DNA of 64,000 nt from Hsuehochloa calcarea. Taxonomy: Eukaryota > Streptophyta > Magnoliopsida > Poales > Poaceae. The stretch lies in NCBI GenBank assembly GCA_036346395.1, contig CM070604.1, positions 2,083,501-2,147,500 on the forward strand. The letters are read 5' to 3'. Of the stretch, positions 53,370 to 64,000 are shown one piece after another (the first letter of the stretch is position 1; each line of letters opens with the position of its first letter). The notes under the pieces are model-generated. The model was not told the origin of the DNA and did not search any database. It saw nothing but the letters and a program-made list of their open reading frames with translations. A program made the position numbers and the translations under genes.

Positions 53370-53930
53370 ATGGGGTGCGCCTTCTCGTCGCCGGGGGCGC
53401 TGCGGCCGTTCGCCGGCGTGCGGGTCATCCACATCAACGGCTACGTCGAGGACTTCGACGGGCCCGACCTCACCGTCGCTAGCGTCACCGGCGCCAGCTG
53501 CAAGTCGTCGTCCTCGTCGCGCTACGTGCTGTGCTCGTCCGCGAACCTGCTGCAGCCGGGCCGGGGCCCGTTCCGCCCCGACGACCCGCTCGAGCCGGGC
53601 ACCGTCTACTTCCTCCTCCCGCACTCCATCTTCCAGTCCGAGTCCTCCGCCGTCGACCTCGCCTGCCTCATGAACCGCCTCACCGCGCTCGCGCGCAAGG
53701 GAGGGTCCGGCGCCGCAGGACACAGCCCCGTCGAGGCGCTCTTCGCGGACCTGCAGCACACCGAGCAGCCGGAGCAGAAGCCCGCATCGGGCACGGAGCA
53801 GTGCTGCGCGGCGGCGGCGGCGGCGGCGCGGCCGGCGCCGTGGAAACCACGGCTGGACCGGATCGACGAGTCCATCGGGCGCGCGTCCATGCGGAGCAGG
53901 TCCAGCTGCAGCGCCCGTAGCGAGGCATGA
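53370..53930 (+). CDS. PADRE / DUF4228 domain protein
   Basis: A single-exon, GC-rich host gene of 186 residues. It begins 'MGCAFSSPGALRPF', a likely N-myristoylation (Gly2) and palmitoylation (Cys3) signal, as in many members. Residues 17-45 ('VRVIHINGYVEDFDGPDLTV') are the domain's first strands, followed by 'YVLCSSANLL' and 'LEPGTVYFLLPHSIFQ'. After residue 110 it is low-complexity (poly-Ala, basic tail 'RSRSSCSARS'). I chose the ATG at 53370 over the in-frame upstream one at 53283 because of the MGC start and family length. PADRE proteins are small plant proteins often responsive to pathogens and abiotic stress. This is the most secure host gene in the window. Confidence 0.9.
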   Translation: MGCAFSSPGALRPFAGVRVIHINGYVEDFDGPDLTVASVTGASCKSSSSSRYVLCSSANLLQPGRGPFRPDDPLEPGTVYFLLPHSIFQSESSAVDLACLMNRLTALARKGGSGAAGHSPVEALFADLQHTEQPEQKPASGTEQCCAAAAAAARPAPWKPRLDRIDESIGRASMRSRSSCSARSEA

Positions 53931-54629
53931 ACAACTGCCGATTCATTTTGTTTGTTTGTTTGTTTGCCTTATTATAGCGATTTTATGTTAGTTTCATAAA
54001 ATCAATGGTGTAAAACGGGCGGAGCTACGGCAATGGCCCGAGATCTTGGGTACGAAAGACCATGAAAAATCATCGAAATAGGAGTTCGAGCCAAGAACAG
54101 CCGCCTCAGTCAGCCCAAGTCTAAAATAATTAAGAGCTAAATATGATGTACTAGTATTCAGATTAAATTCAGATCATCGCCTCTGTACTGTACTTAAAAT
54201 AGTTAGAGCTCAATATACTGTACTAGTATTCAGATTAAATTCAGATCATCGCCTCTACTGTACTGAGCAATGCTACGATATGAGCAGCAAATGTGGAGGC
54301 ATGCATGCAGGTAATCGGAATTCGGGTGAAAGAGATTAGATTTCTTCTTGTCCAGCGTAATTATTTGTAATTTGTACATATTGCACTCGATATCTTTAGA
54401 TGACACAGCTAGGGGCGGATCCACGTGTGTTCACCGGTGGCATGCGACACCAACGAGATCACGGCAAAAGCCTAAAAAAGTCTTCGTGTTCCCTTGTGTT
54501 GAATTAATCAAAGCAAGTTACGCAGCAAAAGCCTAAATAAATCTTTGTGTACCCTTGTGTTGAATTAGTCAAAGCAAGTGACAGCGGTGACATTTCGCGT
54601 TGGATCTGCTAACAGACACAGCACGTTAA
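53931..54629. repeat. 3' region with two local tandem duplications
   Basis: A 72-bp-period duplication ('gtactagtattcagattaaa' at 54148 and 54220) and a 61-bp-period duplication ('gcaaaagcctaaa' at 54464 and 54525, each with 'cttgtgttgaatta') are direct repeats. 54408 on ('ctaggggcggatccacgtgt') looks like a hAT-type end. The first part is the DUF4228 3' UTR. Confidence 0.6.
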
Positions 54630-55040
54630 GATTCTGTTTGGTTCAGCTTTCACTCTTAACTTTTTTAATTGATTCTCGTGAAGCTGTACTAAAGATCTTG
54701 ATTCTTAGAACTACTAGATTATGCTTCTCGTGAGGTGTCTCGAAAATGAACTAACAACGAGAAACACCCTCACAGTAGATTTTTATGAGAATCCAATCTT
54801 CAGAAACGAAAATACTCTTTGAAGTTGAAGGTTTTTACCCATAAATGCTACTGAGTTACACAAATACAATTGAAGTATTACACCTAAGGGTGATATTGTC
54901 TATTTGCCTCTAATCCCCCCTTATATGGTTTTTTGGAGATAATCTACCAGCCAAACGGTTTCAACAGACAACTCCAGATTCTCAAAGAATCAGGAGCAGA
55001 ATCTAGAAAATAAGAATCTGGAGCTGTACCAAACAGGCTA
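54630..55040. mobile_element. MITE-like element ('ctgtttggt' ends)
   Basis: The left end 'gattctgtttggttcagctt' and reverse-complemented right end 'agcctgtttggtacagctcc' are inverted repeats, with more inverted similarity inside ('tgattctcgtgaagctgtac' against 'agaatctggagctgtacc'). It is about 410 bp and non-coding. Confidence 0.55.
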
Positions 55041-55595
55041 AATGTAGGGGGAGATTAATACTAGGGTCGTGTAAAATAGTTTTATATCAACTGTTTATAG
55101 TCTCTGCAACGTATGATTTAAGCTGATGTGGATGAAAAAGAATAAAGAAAAAGAAATGTGATGTTTATAATAATGTAGCTGACTGTATCACTAGAATCAA
55201 AAGAAGCATTAAAAGATTATATATTGTCTATAATCCTATAGTTATCACTATAACCCACTGTATGAACTATTTTTAATACTGTTAACAGATAACATCAAAA
55301 GTTGTTATAGACAATAACTATACTTACTTTAATTAAATACATCGGAGCAGTAATCAATGGACATATGAACACAAGGTAGGTTAGGTACCGTTCCAACTTG
55401 CTAGCCTTGGTGACTTAGTCTGGGATCTATTTCGACTTCGCAGGCTGGTGGGTCCCAATTCTTTTGAATTTTTTGCAGAATTTATTTCCGATACTTTACT
55501 AGCAAAGCTTACGATGATTAGTGTTAAATAAGAACGGGGTCATCAGTTTATAAATAATTACCATCCTGATTGGACTCGATCAGACACCAAGCCCA

Positions 55596-55635
<40 letters not shown>

Positions 55636-56259
55636 CTTTTCCAAGCCACAACACGTCAGCACCCACCCCCACTGTCCAGATGCTCTCTTCTAGCCTGTTC
55701 TGTCCTTTACTATCCTACTACAGCCATGCAGAGCAGTCAGAAGCTGCAACAACTGATGATGTGAAGTAGCAGCATAAAGGTTATACATATAACCTGATGG
55801 AGTTTTTCTTCAGTTTTGTGTTTTCTTACCTGGTTTCAAGCAGAGATGCAGAACTGTACCCATCCATCTACCTGTCAGGCCAACCATGCCCTGCAACTGC
55901 AAGTAGGACAAGTAGCATCACTACTATATTCGTCACGTCTTTGTCGTAGGAATACGGCAGCCATAGAGTACTGATGTGAAACCAGCGACATTACCGACAG
56001 ACACGCCAAATCTCTGGCCCATTCCTCCCAAGATTGATTAATGTTCAACACTAAGTTGGGTGAGCGGTCTCTTTCAGTGCCTGCAACTGTTTGGAGAGTG
56101 CTCTGTTTCTTGCCCAGTTGCCCACAGATAATACAACACTATATATCAAAAGTTATAATGTAATCCTGAAGAAGTTTTTAATTAATATTACATAATTACA
56201 AAAATAATACAAAAATATATATCTATCAACAGTTAAAATGACGACAGGACAGACACCTA
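55041..56259. other. Non-coding stretch with CT microsatellite
   Basis: AT-rich sequence, then a perfect (CT)n of about 16 units at 55600-55632. Short ORFs are unconvincing. No repeat family was identified. Confidence 0.4.
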
Positions 56260-56847
56260 TTTACTGCATATCGTTGTTCCAACTGTCTATCGTTATTTCA
56301 ACTTTATGACACTTTAAGGTATTACCAAAAAAAACTGAATTCTGGACTAAATTAGCGCCGTTCTTGATAAAAATTAAAAATAGCCTCATAAGTTCAAAAT
56401 TCCAAAAGTAGCCTCCTCTAGCGAGGCTGCCGTCAGGACAGCGGCAACCTAGTTCTTGAGTCGGACGGCGAAGACTCTTCTTCGCCGTTCCGACGGCGAC
56501 AACCAAGTTCTTGCAGTTGGGGACAGCGGCACCAAAATCTTCGTTGTCCCGTGGGCTACTAATCTTGCCACAGTGGGTAGGCGGGCCAGCGCGGCCAGCT
56601 GCAGGGTGTAGCGCGCCCCGGACGCGGCCACGCGACAGCGGCTGTATGGTAGCGGCTCGCCTCGGGCGCCCCGGCACGGCGCTGCGCCCACGCGCCACGC
56701 GCGCGCAGCGCCAGCGCCTGCTGGCGCCCGCGTCGCAGCCGGCTGGCCGGGCGCGCTTGCCAGCGCGCCGTCTTGGCGCGCCCGGGCTGGCCGGCGCTAG
56801 CATGCGTGCCCGTAGCATAGCGCCAGGGCTAGGCCGGGACGCTGGCG

Positions 56848-56855
56848 CTATAAAG
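56848..56855 (+). promoter_or_regulatory. TATA box of the three-gene MULE
   Basis: CTATAAAG directly after the CpG-rich terminal block, the same placement as the TATA boxes of the other two elements. Confidence 0.5.
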
Positions 56856-57779
56856 GAGGAGCGGTGAGAGCCTCCTCGGCGCTCGTCGCGACACGGTTGG
56901 AGTGGAAAAAATTTTGTGAAAAAAAATCTACGAGTCGAAAAATCACGAGCACGTGAAAATAAGCTTTGAAACTGCTGCGAGCACCTAGAAAAGGTAAATG
57001 TCATTCGCATTCAATTAGTATTATCGGTAGTTTTAGCAATGTGATTAGGATGCAATTAGATGAATTATATGCAGAGTAGTTTTAGTTGTGTAGTTAGTTT
57101 ATTTTGAAGACCTAGTAGTTAACAATGTCATTATGCCGTAATTAGTTGACTTAACGGACATGTTGCTAGTAGTGTTGTAAATTTCCTTTCGGGTATTTTA
57201 TAGTTTCATGAACTTGGTCATAAAATAGCAAAATTTTGGAGGTCATTAAGCAAAATAGAAATAGACCCTTTGAGCGCTTTGTATATGTACTCTTGATCGG
57301 GCATATCGCGTTGGTGCATGCACTACACATTACACCGCTAGAATGAGAAACTGACGCACCTCTCGGTAAGTTTTTAAATCTGAAATTTAATGAAAAAGAA
57401 TACCTTGTCGTGGACCACACATGTCTTTGGTGTAAGTTAGGTCTAACTCGGGTATGGAAGCGTAGAAATGCAATAAGAATTTACAAGTGAATTATTTTGC
57501 CTTGTAATATCGAACTAGTTAAAAATTTGTAACTATGTAGTACCACAGAAATTTACGAAGTGTAACATAGAATAGGCTATGGATTATTTATACTAGAAAT
57601 AATATTAGCTTGGACATTTCATTGATAGAAAAATCATACGAACTCCAATCGGGATTGAAAACATGTACGACAAAGCGTTAGGTATGCAGTGGGCATAACC
57701 AAATTTGTAGAAGCGTTCATTACGACAAAAAATCCGCAAATAATTCGATGGTTTCATATGCACATGTGTTAGGTACTTT

Positions 57780-60260
57780 ATGGCGGAAATTCAAGATCTG
57801 TTCGTGTTCGCGGGGGCGGTCTCGTCTGCTGACGGACCGTCTGGTCGCGGACTGTCAAATTGTCACCTTGCCGTGATCCGGCGCCGGCTCACGAAGGACA
57901 TGAGCCTCTCGGAGCTAAGGCGGTGCGTGCGATCCGCGTTCGATCGCGCCCTTTGGAAGGAAGAAGCTGCGCGTCGGCGTTGTATGCCTCGGTGGTGGGT
58001 GGTGCGGCGAGACCGTTTGGCAACTTATGAAGGTCACATGTGGCGCTTCATGGGCCAACTACATGGGGTTGTTTGCAACCCATTGCTTTGCGATATATCT
58101 TGGCCGATGGTCTCGTTCGATTCTTGGAAACACGGGGACATCCGGCGGGTGGTTCGATGAAGGTGAAGGCTGCTGGTGAGGAGGAGCTTGCGTTGGTGCG
58201 ATTCGGGAGGCGTGGGCGATGGAGACACGAGGCGTGCGGTCAATTTTGAGCCCAACGAAGGCGGAGAGATGGTGGTCGGCTCGTATTGATTGTCACGAGT
58301 ACGACCGACCCGGTGGATGAGGTGGAAGCGAGGAGGGCGTCGAAACAACTAGTTCGGAAGGCGGCGAAGGCGGAGAAGCTGCTGCGGGGAGAGTGCGATT
58401 GGTGGTTTTGTAACCGCGACATTGCTTACGTCCCCTCACGATTGGGCGATGTTGCGATGACATATTTGGTTACGCCACGTCCGGAGGGTGCGGAGTGGGG
58501 TTCCATGAGGACACCCCGCTCGTAAACCGCGCTTTCGACAAGATCGCCGCACAACAAGCTATTGCAAGATCGCCGTTAACATCGGACGGATGTATCGGTG
58601 CGAGAGGTCCAACCCCGACACGTACATCGTCGGTGTGTTGATGAATCTGTCTTTGGCAAGGTCCGTGCGCGAGAGGTTCACGACAGCGCCATGGGCTTCG
58701 GATAGCGGTCTTTGAAGGACCACACATGCGAGTTAGGCGAGCGCTACGAGCACCGCAACATGGCGTCCTCGTATGTTGCCCGGCTTGATAAGCCACCTCG
58801 TCGCTGCAGATGTGTCCATTTCGCCAAAGCTCCTGCGGCGGATGTTGCCAATATGGTGGGATTCACATCGGCTACAAGGCGGCATGGCGTGCGAAGCGAG
58901 GTTCGGAGCGAATGTTGGCACATTCGAAGAGGCTTACAACCTAGTACCAAGATTCTCGCATCAAATCGCGGAATCTAATCCGGGGCGTCACGTAAACAAG
59001 CTTGGCGGGTGCATCCGACGGAGGGGCCCAATTGTTTTGTTCTTGAAAGGGTCTTACGGGCCTTAGTCGAGCGATCGAAGGGTTCAAACATTGTCGTCCG
59101 TGCTCACGATGGATGGTACCTTCCTATGTGGGAAATGCAGGGTACCATCCTCACCTGCCGTTGCGGCCGTCACGAATGACGATTAGTCCCGTGGCGTTCG
59201 CAATTGTTGAGAGCGAGAACACGGAGAGGTGGTGTGGTTCTGTGCAATGTGAAGCGGCGGTCGTGCAAGATCGGCGGATGTATGTGTCATCTCGGATCGC
59301 AATCTTTGGCTTGTTATGCGTTGTGCATGATGCAAAATGGGACGCCAACCTGCCGTGCGGTGGAGCGATGTTAGGAGCCGTTGGTGCATGAGGCATCTCG
59401 CGGCCAACTTCCACACAAGGTTTGAACAAGGACCTCATGAAGATGTTCAGAAGCTCGCATGCGAGAACCAAAGGAGGAAGTTGAGCGGTGTGGAGCGGCT
59501 CGATGAGGAGGCGGGAAGCATGTAAGGACTCGGCGCATGCGAGGCGAGGCGGCGGCTAGAGGTCCGCGAGTTGGGAGTTCACACGATGGGTTAACTCGCC
59601 GCACCGACACGGAGAAATGGTCCTGTTGCACGACACGGACGGTGCAAGGTGCGGGATCATGGCGACCAACATGTCGGAGGTGTACAGCGGTGTCTTTGAA
59701 GGGTGTCCGATCTCTGCCGATCCGCTGCGATCGTGGAGGAGAGCCGAACCGTACCATCGGATACTTTGTCAACGAGCCATGATGGCCAAGAAGCATTTGG
59801 AGGGCGGGAAGCAATTCTCAAGTAATGCATGCCTACATGGAGAATAAGATCGGCAAGGCTCGATCGCGACACCGCTCGTACCATGGATGGCGTCGGCGAA
59901 GTTCGAGATCGGGCTCGGGAGAAATGCGTGATGGGCCATGTTAGAGGGATCGTGGCAGTGCGCACGATTGGTGAAGAAGCGTCGTGCACTGCAACAAGCG
60001 CGGCTTACGCACAAACCATGCTCCCATGTGTGCGCGGCATGCGCGGCGTGGCGGCAAGCCTCGGGCGTTACATCTCGAGTACTATGACATCCACCACTGT
60101 ATGCAACTTGGAGTCTTTGAGTTCCATTCATACGGTGGACACGCACTCTGAGGACCTTTGGTGGGGACGGTGAAGTGGGTGCCCGACGACGCACTAAAGC
60201 ACCCGGTAGTGGAAGGCAGCGATCCGACGCATCCGAGCGACATGGGCGGCGGCCGGTAGC
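57780..60260 (+). pseudogene. mudrA-like transposase with SWIM and zinc-knuckle regions
   Basis: An ATG at 57780 opens 'MAEIQDLFVFAGAVSSADG' and an N-terminal domain like that of the copy at 2.2-2.46 kb. Further on come 'DHTCELGERYEHRNMASSYV', 'LISHLVAADVSISPKLLRRM', 'FEEAYNLVPRFSHQIAESNP', then 'FAIVESENTE' and 'DVCVISDRN' with the catalytic aspartate, 'SDVRSRWCMRHLAANFHTRF', 'DTDGARCGIMATNMSEVYSG', and 'KPCSHVCAACAAW' (SWIM C..CxH type end) near 59990-60040. It closes with a degraded CCHC knuckle 'CGMQGVGHSIGHC' near 60285. The blocks lie in different frames, so there are many small frameshifts. It is the full-length counterpart of the truncated gene at 0.8-2.5 kb. Confidence 0.8.
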
Positions 60261-60581
60261 GAACAGCGAGTTCGCCGACCCGTTGCGGTATGCAAGGCGT
60301 TGGGCACTCCATCGGCCATTGCCCAAGCGGACCGGCACAAGCGATTGCCGTAGTGAGGAAGATGTAATTACTACGTCGTGATGTCGCTTGCTTATTTCAA
60401 TATCTTTGATGGACTCTGTTCTTTGTTTATCCATGCCTTTATGTAGTACTTGTTAAGTTGTCGGGTTTATCCATGATCATATTGTATTGTTGAATTTTTT
60501 TATCGTATGTCTTGCCTTATTTTCTGTGTCACATAATATGTTTTACATCGTGCTCGACATGTTGTTTCCTGTTGGCGGGAG

Positions 60582-62943
60582 ATGGCGCGAGCTCGATTGG
60601 CGACGCAGCGTCTGTTTGCTCGACCTGGCTGGGATGTGGGACACCGCTTGCGGGCGTGGTCTGCCGCGTCGGCCCTCGAGCACTGGTCTGGCGCCCCAGA
60701 GAGATGGCCCCTTGACGGCAGACGTCCCGAGCCGGAGGCCGGGCTCTGCCCCTCGCCGGATGTTGGACCTCCCGCCTGTGGCTGCAGCTTGACGCGGCAC
60801 TCTGTCTGCGCTCGTGGACCGTTGAGACAGGAGACTCACACCTTCCACTTCCGATGGGGAGATGACCATTACTCGGAGGGCGTGTCTCGCCTTGCGAGTC
60901 TACCTCTTCGTGGTCTTCGGTAGTGCCCCTCAGAGGCGATGGCTGGAAGGTCCGTTTGGTGATGATTTGGTGACCCGCTTCTTTGCGAACGTGTCGGGTG
61001 TGCCACATTCTGGCTGCGGCGGTACATGATCTGCCCGAGCATGCGACTCGGGAGGAAGTGAGGACACATTTAGTCGCGTACTGTTGTTCTTGTTCGGATG
61101 GATCTGTTTCCTACCACGCAGGAAGCTGCGTGTGCGAAGCTACATCCATCGCGCGATCTCGGCGGGCGCTGCCCGACGAGGTTCCACGATGCTGATTGGG
61201 GCTCTGCGGTGCTGCGCCACCTACCGAGGGTTGTGTGGCGCTTGTCACAGCAAAGCAGGCGAGGAGCGATCCTCGCGGTGTGCTCGCCCTCCTACGATTA
61301 TGGTCGTGGGAGCACTTTCCGAGGCCGACCGTACTTCGCGCAGCGTGCACCCTTACCGGTGACCACCGAGCTTTACGGGACGCTGCGAGGGCGACCCGTC
61401 GGCAGGCCTCGATGGGAACACGTTGGACACGTGCTACCCTAGGGTGGGCTAGGAGAGACCGAGGCGCGTATACCCGAGTTCCATAACCTTTTCGAGACTC
61501 TCCACGAGGGCGAGGTCATCGGTGGCCATGGGCAAGACCGTTCCTTCACGACACGGCCCCGCCGGATTATCGTCCCGGTGCAATCACGGGCGAGGCACTC
61601 TGGATGACGACTGTCACTTGGTCTTCGCACATGGTCGGCGGTACAACCCGCAATGGTCATGAGGCAATTCGGCCTTTACGGGAGGTTCCACCGCCGCGGG
61701 GCGACCTCTCACAAACAAAGGCTCACGGTATGTCATTATTTGATGTTATTTTGAGGCATTTTTAGTAAGATTTTCGACATGTAAATTCAATTGCAGTGCG
61801 AGCGAGGAGAGGCGGAGGAGCGGCGGCGGAGGCGAATCTGGCGGCCACGGGCGGCGATGTGGATTAGCGAGGCTACGGCGGACGTGGTCTTTGGAGTTTC
61901 GCGGCTCGCCATCGAGACGTCTGCGGCGTACTTGCGGTGGTACGTTCGCGCACTAGGTGCGAGCTTCTTGGGCGGCGCCGCGGCGTCGATGGGCGCCATG
62001 CGAGACGACGTCGTACTAGTTGGTCCGGACCGTCACCGGCGGCCGCCGCGGCGAGACGGTAAAACATTCTTCGCATAATTCTCCTTGACAACACTTTTCG
62101 CACTTACTATCGGTTTCGTGCGGCACTACCGCTTGGGCGTGTCGCAACCGACTCGCATGAAGCTATAGACCGTGGAAACCCCAACACAATGGATCGTATC
62201 ATAGGCGCGATCGCGCGCGATGCGCGAGGATGTAAGTTATGCGATTAGATCCATAACTTGTGGTCGCCACGGCGGCGTTCACGTCGCGACATCGCGTGCG
62301 TGGCGGTACCTTCCACCACCTCCGCCCTCCGCACCTCCGTCGCCACCGCCCTCGCACGCCCGTCGCACTCGGAGTCGTCTTGACTCTGATCGCTTCGCCC
62401 CGACCGCCTCGAGCCACGGTATGTCATCATCAAGCGGTTCTTGTCGTGAGTACCTTTCCATACACTCATTTGGACGTATCGACATTACCCTTTATTCTTG
62501 CGGCGATTGCGAGGGGCGGCACTCTGCGCAACCATCGTCATCACGGAGGAGGCGCAGGATCGACTTCTTCGCGACGGCGTTCAATCACACCTCCGGGAGC
62601 GCGACGGTGGTTGGCGACACGCACGGAGGGTACACCGCGGCACTACGGCTCGACCGGCGGGAGGGTCCTCGTCAACACAACGACCTACTCGGTACACGTG
62701 AGCGTACTAACACCAATTTTCCGTCGTACAAAAGCAATGACTAACTCACCTGACGCTTCCGCAGAAGAGCACCGATGGGTGGGCGACATGCTCGGGCCTC
62801 GGCCGGACCGCCACGATGAGATCACCCGCATTCGCCTCCCGACGGGCCCCTACTACGGCCTTGAGGCGTCGCCACTCCCGGACGAGTTCACATTCCACGA
62901 GGATCATCTCGTCGTCCGACAAGCGACACGACCATGCGCCTAA
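60582..62943 (+). pseudogene. Plant mobile domain (PMD) gene of the three-gene MULE
   Basis: An ATG at 60582 starts 'MARARLATQRLFARPGWDVG'. The PMD core follows in pieces: 'RQETHTFHFRWG' near 60830, 'VSRLASLPLRGLR', 'EHATREEVRTHLVAYLLFLF' with 'GWICFLP' near 61040-61120, and 'GSAVLRHLPRVVWRLSQQSR' near 61200-61260. The tail is Pro/Arg-rich ('YLPPPPPSAPPSPPPSHARR'), and a last segment ends 'PDEFTFHEDHLVVRQATRPC' at 62943. Frames change between blocks, from introns, frameshifts or both. It lies 320 bp after the transposase, same strand. Role in transposition is unknown. Confidence 0.65.
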
Positions 62944-63288
62944 CTAATTTCATGGACGTGTAAAACTTGTTACATAATGCCATCATGCATCTCGCCTTTC
63001 TGATTTATGTAATGTCCATGTACGTTACGACTGTTAGATTTATGTACACAACATGTTATCTGAAATATTTAGTACTAACAACAACTGTAACTCCCGATTT
63101 AAACTTACTAAACCTTAAATACATAACGCATAATCGCCCCACGATACCTCCTCGGCCCTGCTACCTCGCGGACGCGAATTTTCTTCAACCAAATTATAAT
63201 TTACCAACAGGCTATATATATGCATGATTTGGCTTCCATTCCACTCACTCTTCAGTTCCTCTTCTCCTTCCTCCCAGTCTTAAACGGG
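62944..63288 (+). other. Spacer between PMD and GRF-like genes
   Basis: AT-rich, with 'ggctatatatatgcatg' at about 63211-63227, a candidate TATA for the GRF-like gene 60-80 bp upstream of its ATG. No other feature. Confidence 0.4.
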
Positions 63289-63795
63289 ATGTCTACGGCT
63301 TCATCAAACTTTCGAGTGAACAGGCAATTAGAAGCACTAAGACAGCACTTGGATTGCCCTCGTTGCAGGGATCCGGTGAATGTGTTCACCTCCCATACGC
63401 CAACGAATCCATCCCGAGTGTTCATGAAGTGTTCGAATGTTACGGTAACTTATGTCTGATCATCCCCATTGAACTTCTTTCCAAACATCATATTTTTCAC
63501 TTGTATTCCCAATTATTTTTATAGAACACAACATGTCGGTTACGGTTTGGGTGATGAAGCGATGCAGACGTTCGAGGCATTGCAATGCAAATTGCGACCT
63601 TGCAAGAGGACACACATCGTGTGGTGCATTTAAATCAAGTGCCTCGACCATCGGATGAACCGACGGAAAATAAAGATAATGTTCTTAAAGGATTTGGATG
63701 AAAGGATGGGAAGGGTTGAGAAATCGCTACAGAAATTAGTTAACATGGCCAGTTTGGTAATTTTTCTTCTATTATTTCTTGTTCTTGCTAAGTAG
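63289..63795 (+). CDS. GRF-like zinc-finger / membrane protein of the MULE
   Basis: An ATG at 63289 opens 'MSTASSNFRVNRQLEALRQH', then 'CPRCRDPVNVFTSHTPTNPS' and 'RVFMKCSN', matching the C-x2-C...NPxRxFxxC start of GRF-type zinc fingers. After a probable intron (gtaact near 63444 to an acceptor near 63523) the last exon, in frame to TAG 63793-63795, gives a short amphipathic helix 'ERMGRVEKSLQKLVNM' and one membrane span 'SLVIFLLLFLVLA'. Small GRF-finger proteins with a C-terminal membrane helix are common next to such grass elements. The splice model between 63.44 and 63.70 kb is uncertain, and one frame break may be present. Confidence 0.5.
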
Positions 63796-64000
63796 AAGTT
63801 CAGTTTTAATAAGATTGTAATATCCACTATTTATCTATGCATCCCCTGCACTACGTGATGTATGCCTTTGCGGTGTTGTGGTACTAGTTTGTATCAAGTA
63901 TGCATCTATCTAATTCCGTTGTGGACACTTTGCGTGTGATCTAATTTGCGGTACTTCGATTATCGTTCGCTGAAAATCGAACTCCGCGGTGCGGGAGTAC
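63796..64000 (+). other. Downstream end of window inside the MULE
   Basis: A non-coding 3' region with 'tttgtatcaagtatg' and a CpG-rich last 30 bp. The element's right terminal repeat was not reached. Confidence 0.3.

Larger units (their letters stand above)
56260..64000 (+). mobile_element. Large MULE-type element with three genes, right end beyond window
   Basis: The left part (about 56.34-56.87 kb) is AT-rich then very CpG-rich, with a hairpin 'cggacggcgaaga...tcttcgccgttccg' at about 56462-56492. It resembles the outer regions of the elements at 3.6-4 and 48-48.2 kb ('ccaaaagtagcctcctctag'). A TATA box (CTATAAAG, 56848-56855) is followed by a leader. Transposase, PMD and GRF-like genes then follow on the same strand. 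The 249-codon antisense frame over 56.26-57.01 kb is a composition artefact. Confidence 0.65.

Noticed and set aside
56261..57010. 249-codon reverse-strand ORF
   Set aside because: It runs antisense through the CpG-rich end of the MULE, is Arg/Ala/Pro-rich with no domain, and overlaps a plus-strand ORF of similar quality. GC composition explains the lack of stops.

Overview
The window looks like an intergenic-rich stretch of a grass nuclear genome, most like rice. The reasons are very GC-rich host coding sequence (53.4 kb) set in AT-rich transposon debris, long gypsy LTRs primed by initiator Met tRNA, Stowaway-like and foldback MITEs, hAT elements, and mudrA-like elements with plant mobile domain (PMD) genes. 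I saw no rRNA, tRNA, CRISPR array or bacterial-style operon. Species assignment is inference.

The host content is small. The main feature is a family of six related two-exon genes for small secreted cysteine-rich peptides at 5.0, 9.0, 12.0, 27.7, 30.3 and 43.5 kb. Each intact copy has a nearly invariant 100-bp signal-peptide exon, an intron of about 150 bp, and a strongly diverged exon with a CQxxC-x11-C-x5-CCC core that could fit a defensin-like fold. Five copies are open and one (30.3 kb) is broken. Their promoters share a TATA box about 90 bp upstream of the ATG, and their 3' flanks are also shared, so whole units were copied. The other clear host gene is a single-exon PADRE/DUF4228 protein at 53.37-53.93 kb. 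A small putative membrane-protein family has partial copies at 19.1, 24.1 and 37.0 kb.

The rest is layered mobile DNA. From the left: a gypsy LTR end cuts into a reverse-strand mudrA-like transposase (1-4 kb); CRP copies 1-3 with a mini LTR element between them (4-12.9 kb); LINE, hAT and MITE remnants (12.8-16 kb); a miniature LTR retrotransposon (TRIM) beside a 'GTCTGACCGG' LTR (16.2-18.4 kb); a likely solo gypsy LTR (about 20.3-24.1 kb); a block of [LTR - CRP - 3' flank - copia tail] at 25.4-30.2 kb that recurs at 41.8-45.5 kb; a second TRIM nested in the same LTR family (31.2-33.9 kb); a hAT element with a perfect 8-bp target duplication (34.8-35.7 kb); a gypsy 5' LTR with primer-binding site and two ORFs (37.1-41.8 kb); and a hAT/ZMYM1-like transposase pseudogene (45.6-47.2 kb).

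Two further mudrA/PMD-type elements finish the window. The one at 48.0-52.3 kb keeps terminal inverted repeats and only a PMD gene. The one at about 56.3 kb to beyond the window end carries, in one direction, a mudrA-like transposase with SWIM and zinc-knuckle regions, a PMD gene and a small GRF-like zinc-finger/membrane protein. All three genes look decayed or intron-broken, but the three-gene layout is the most system-like feature apart from the CRP cluster.
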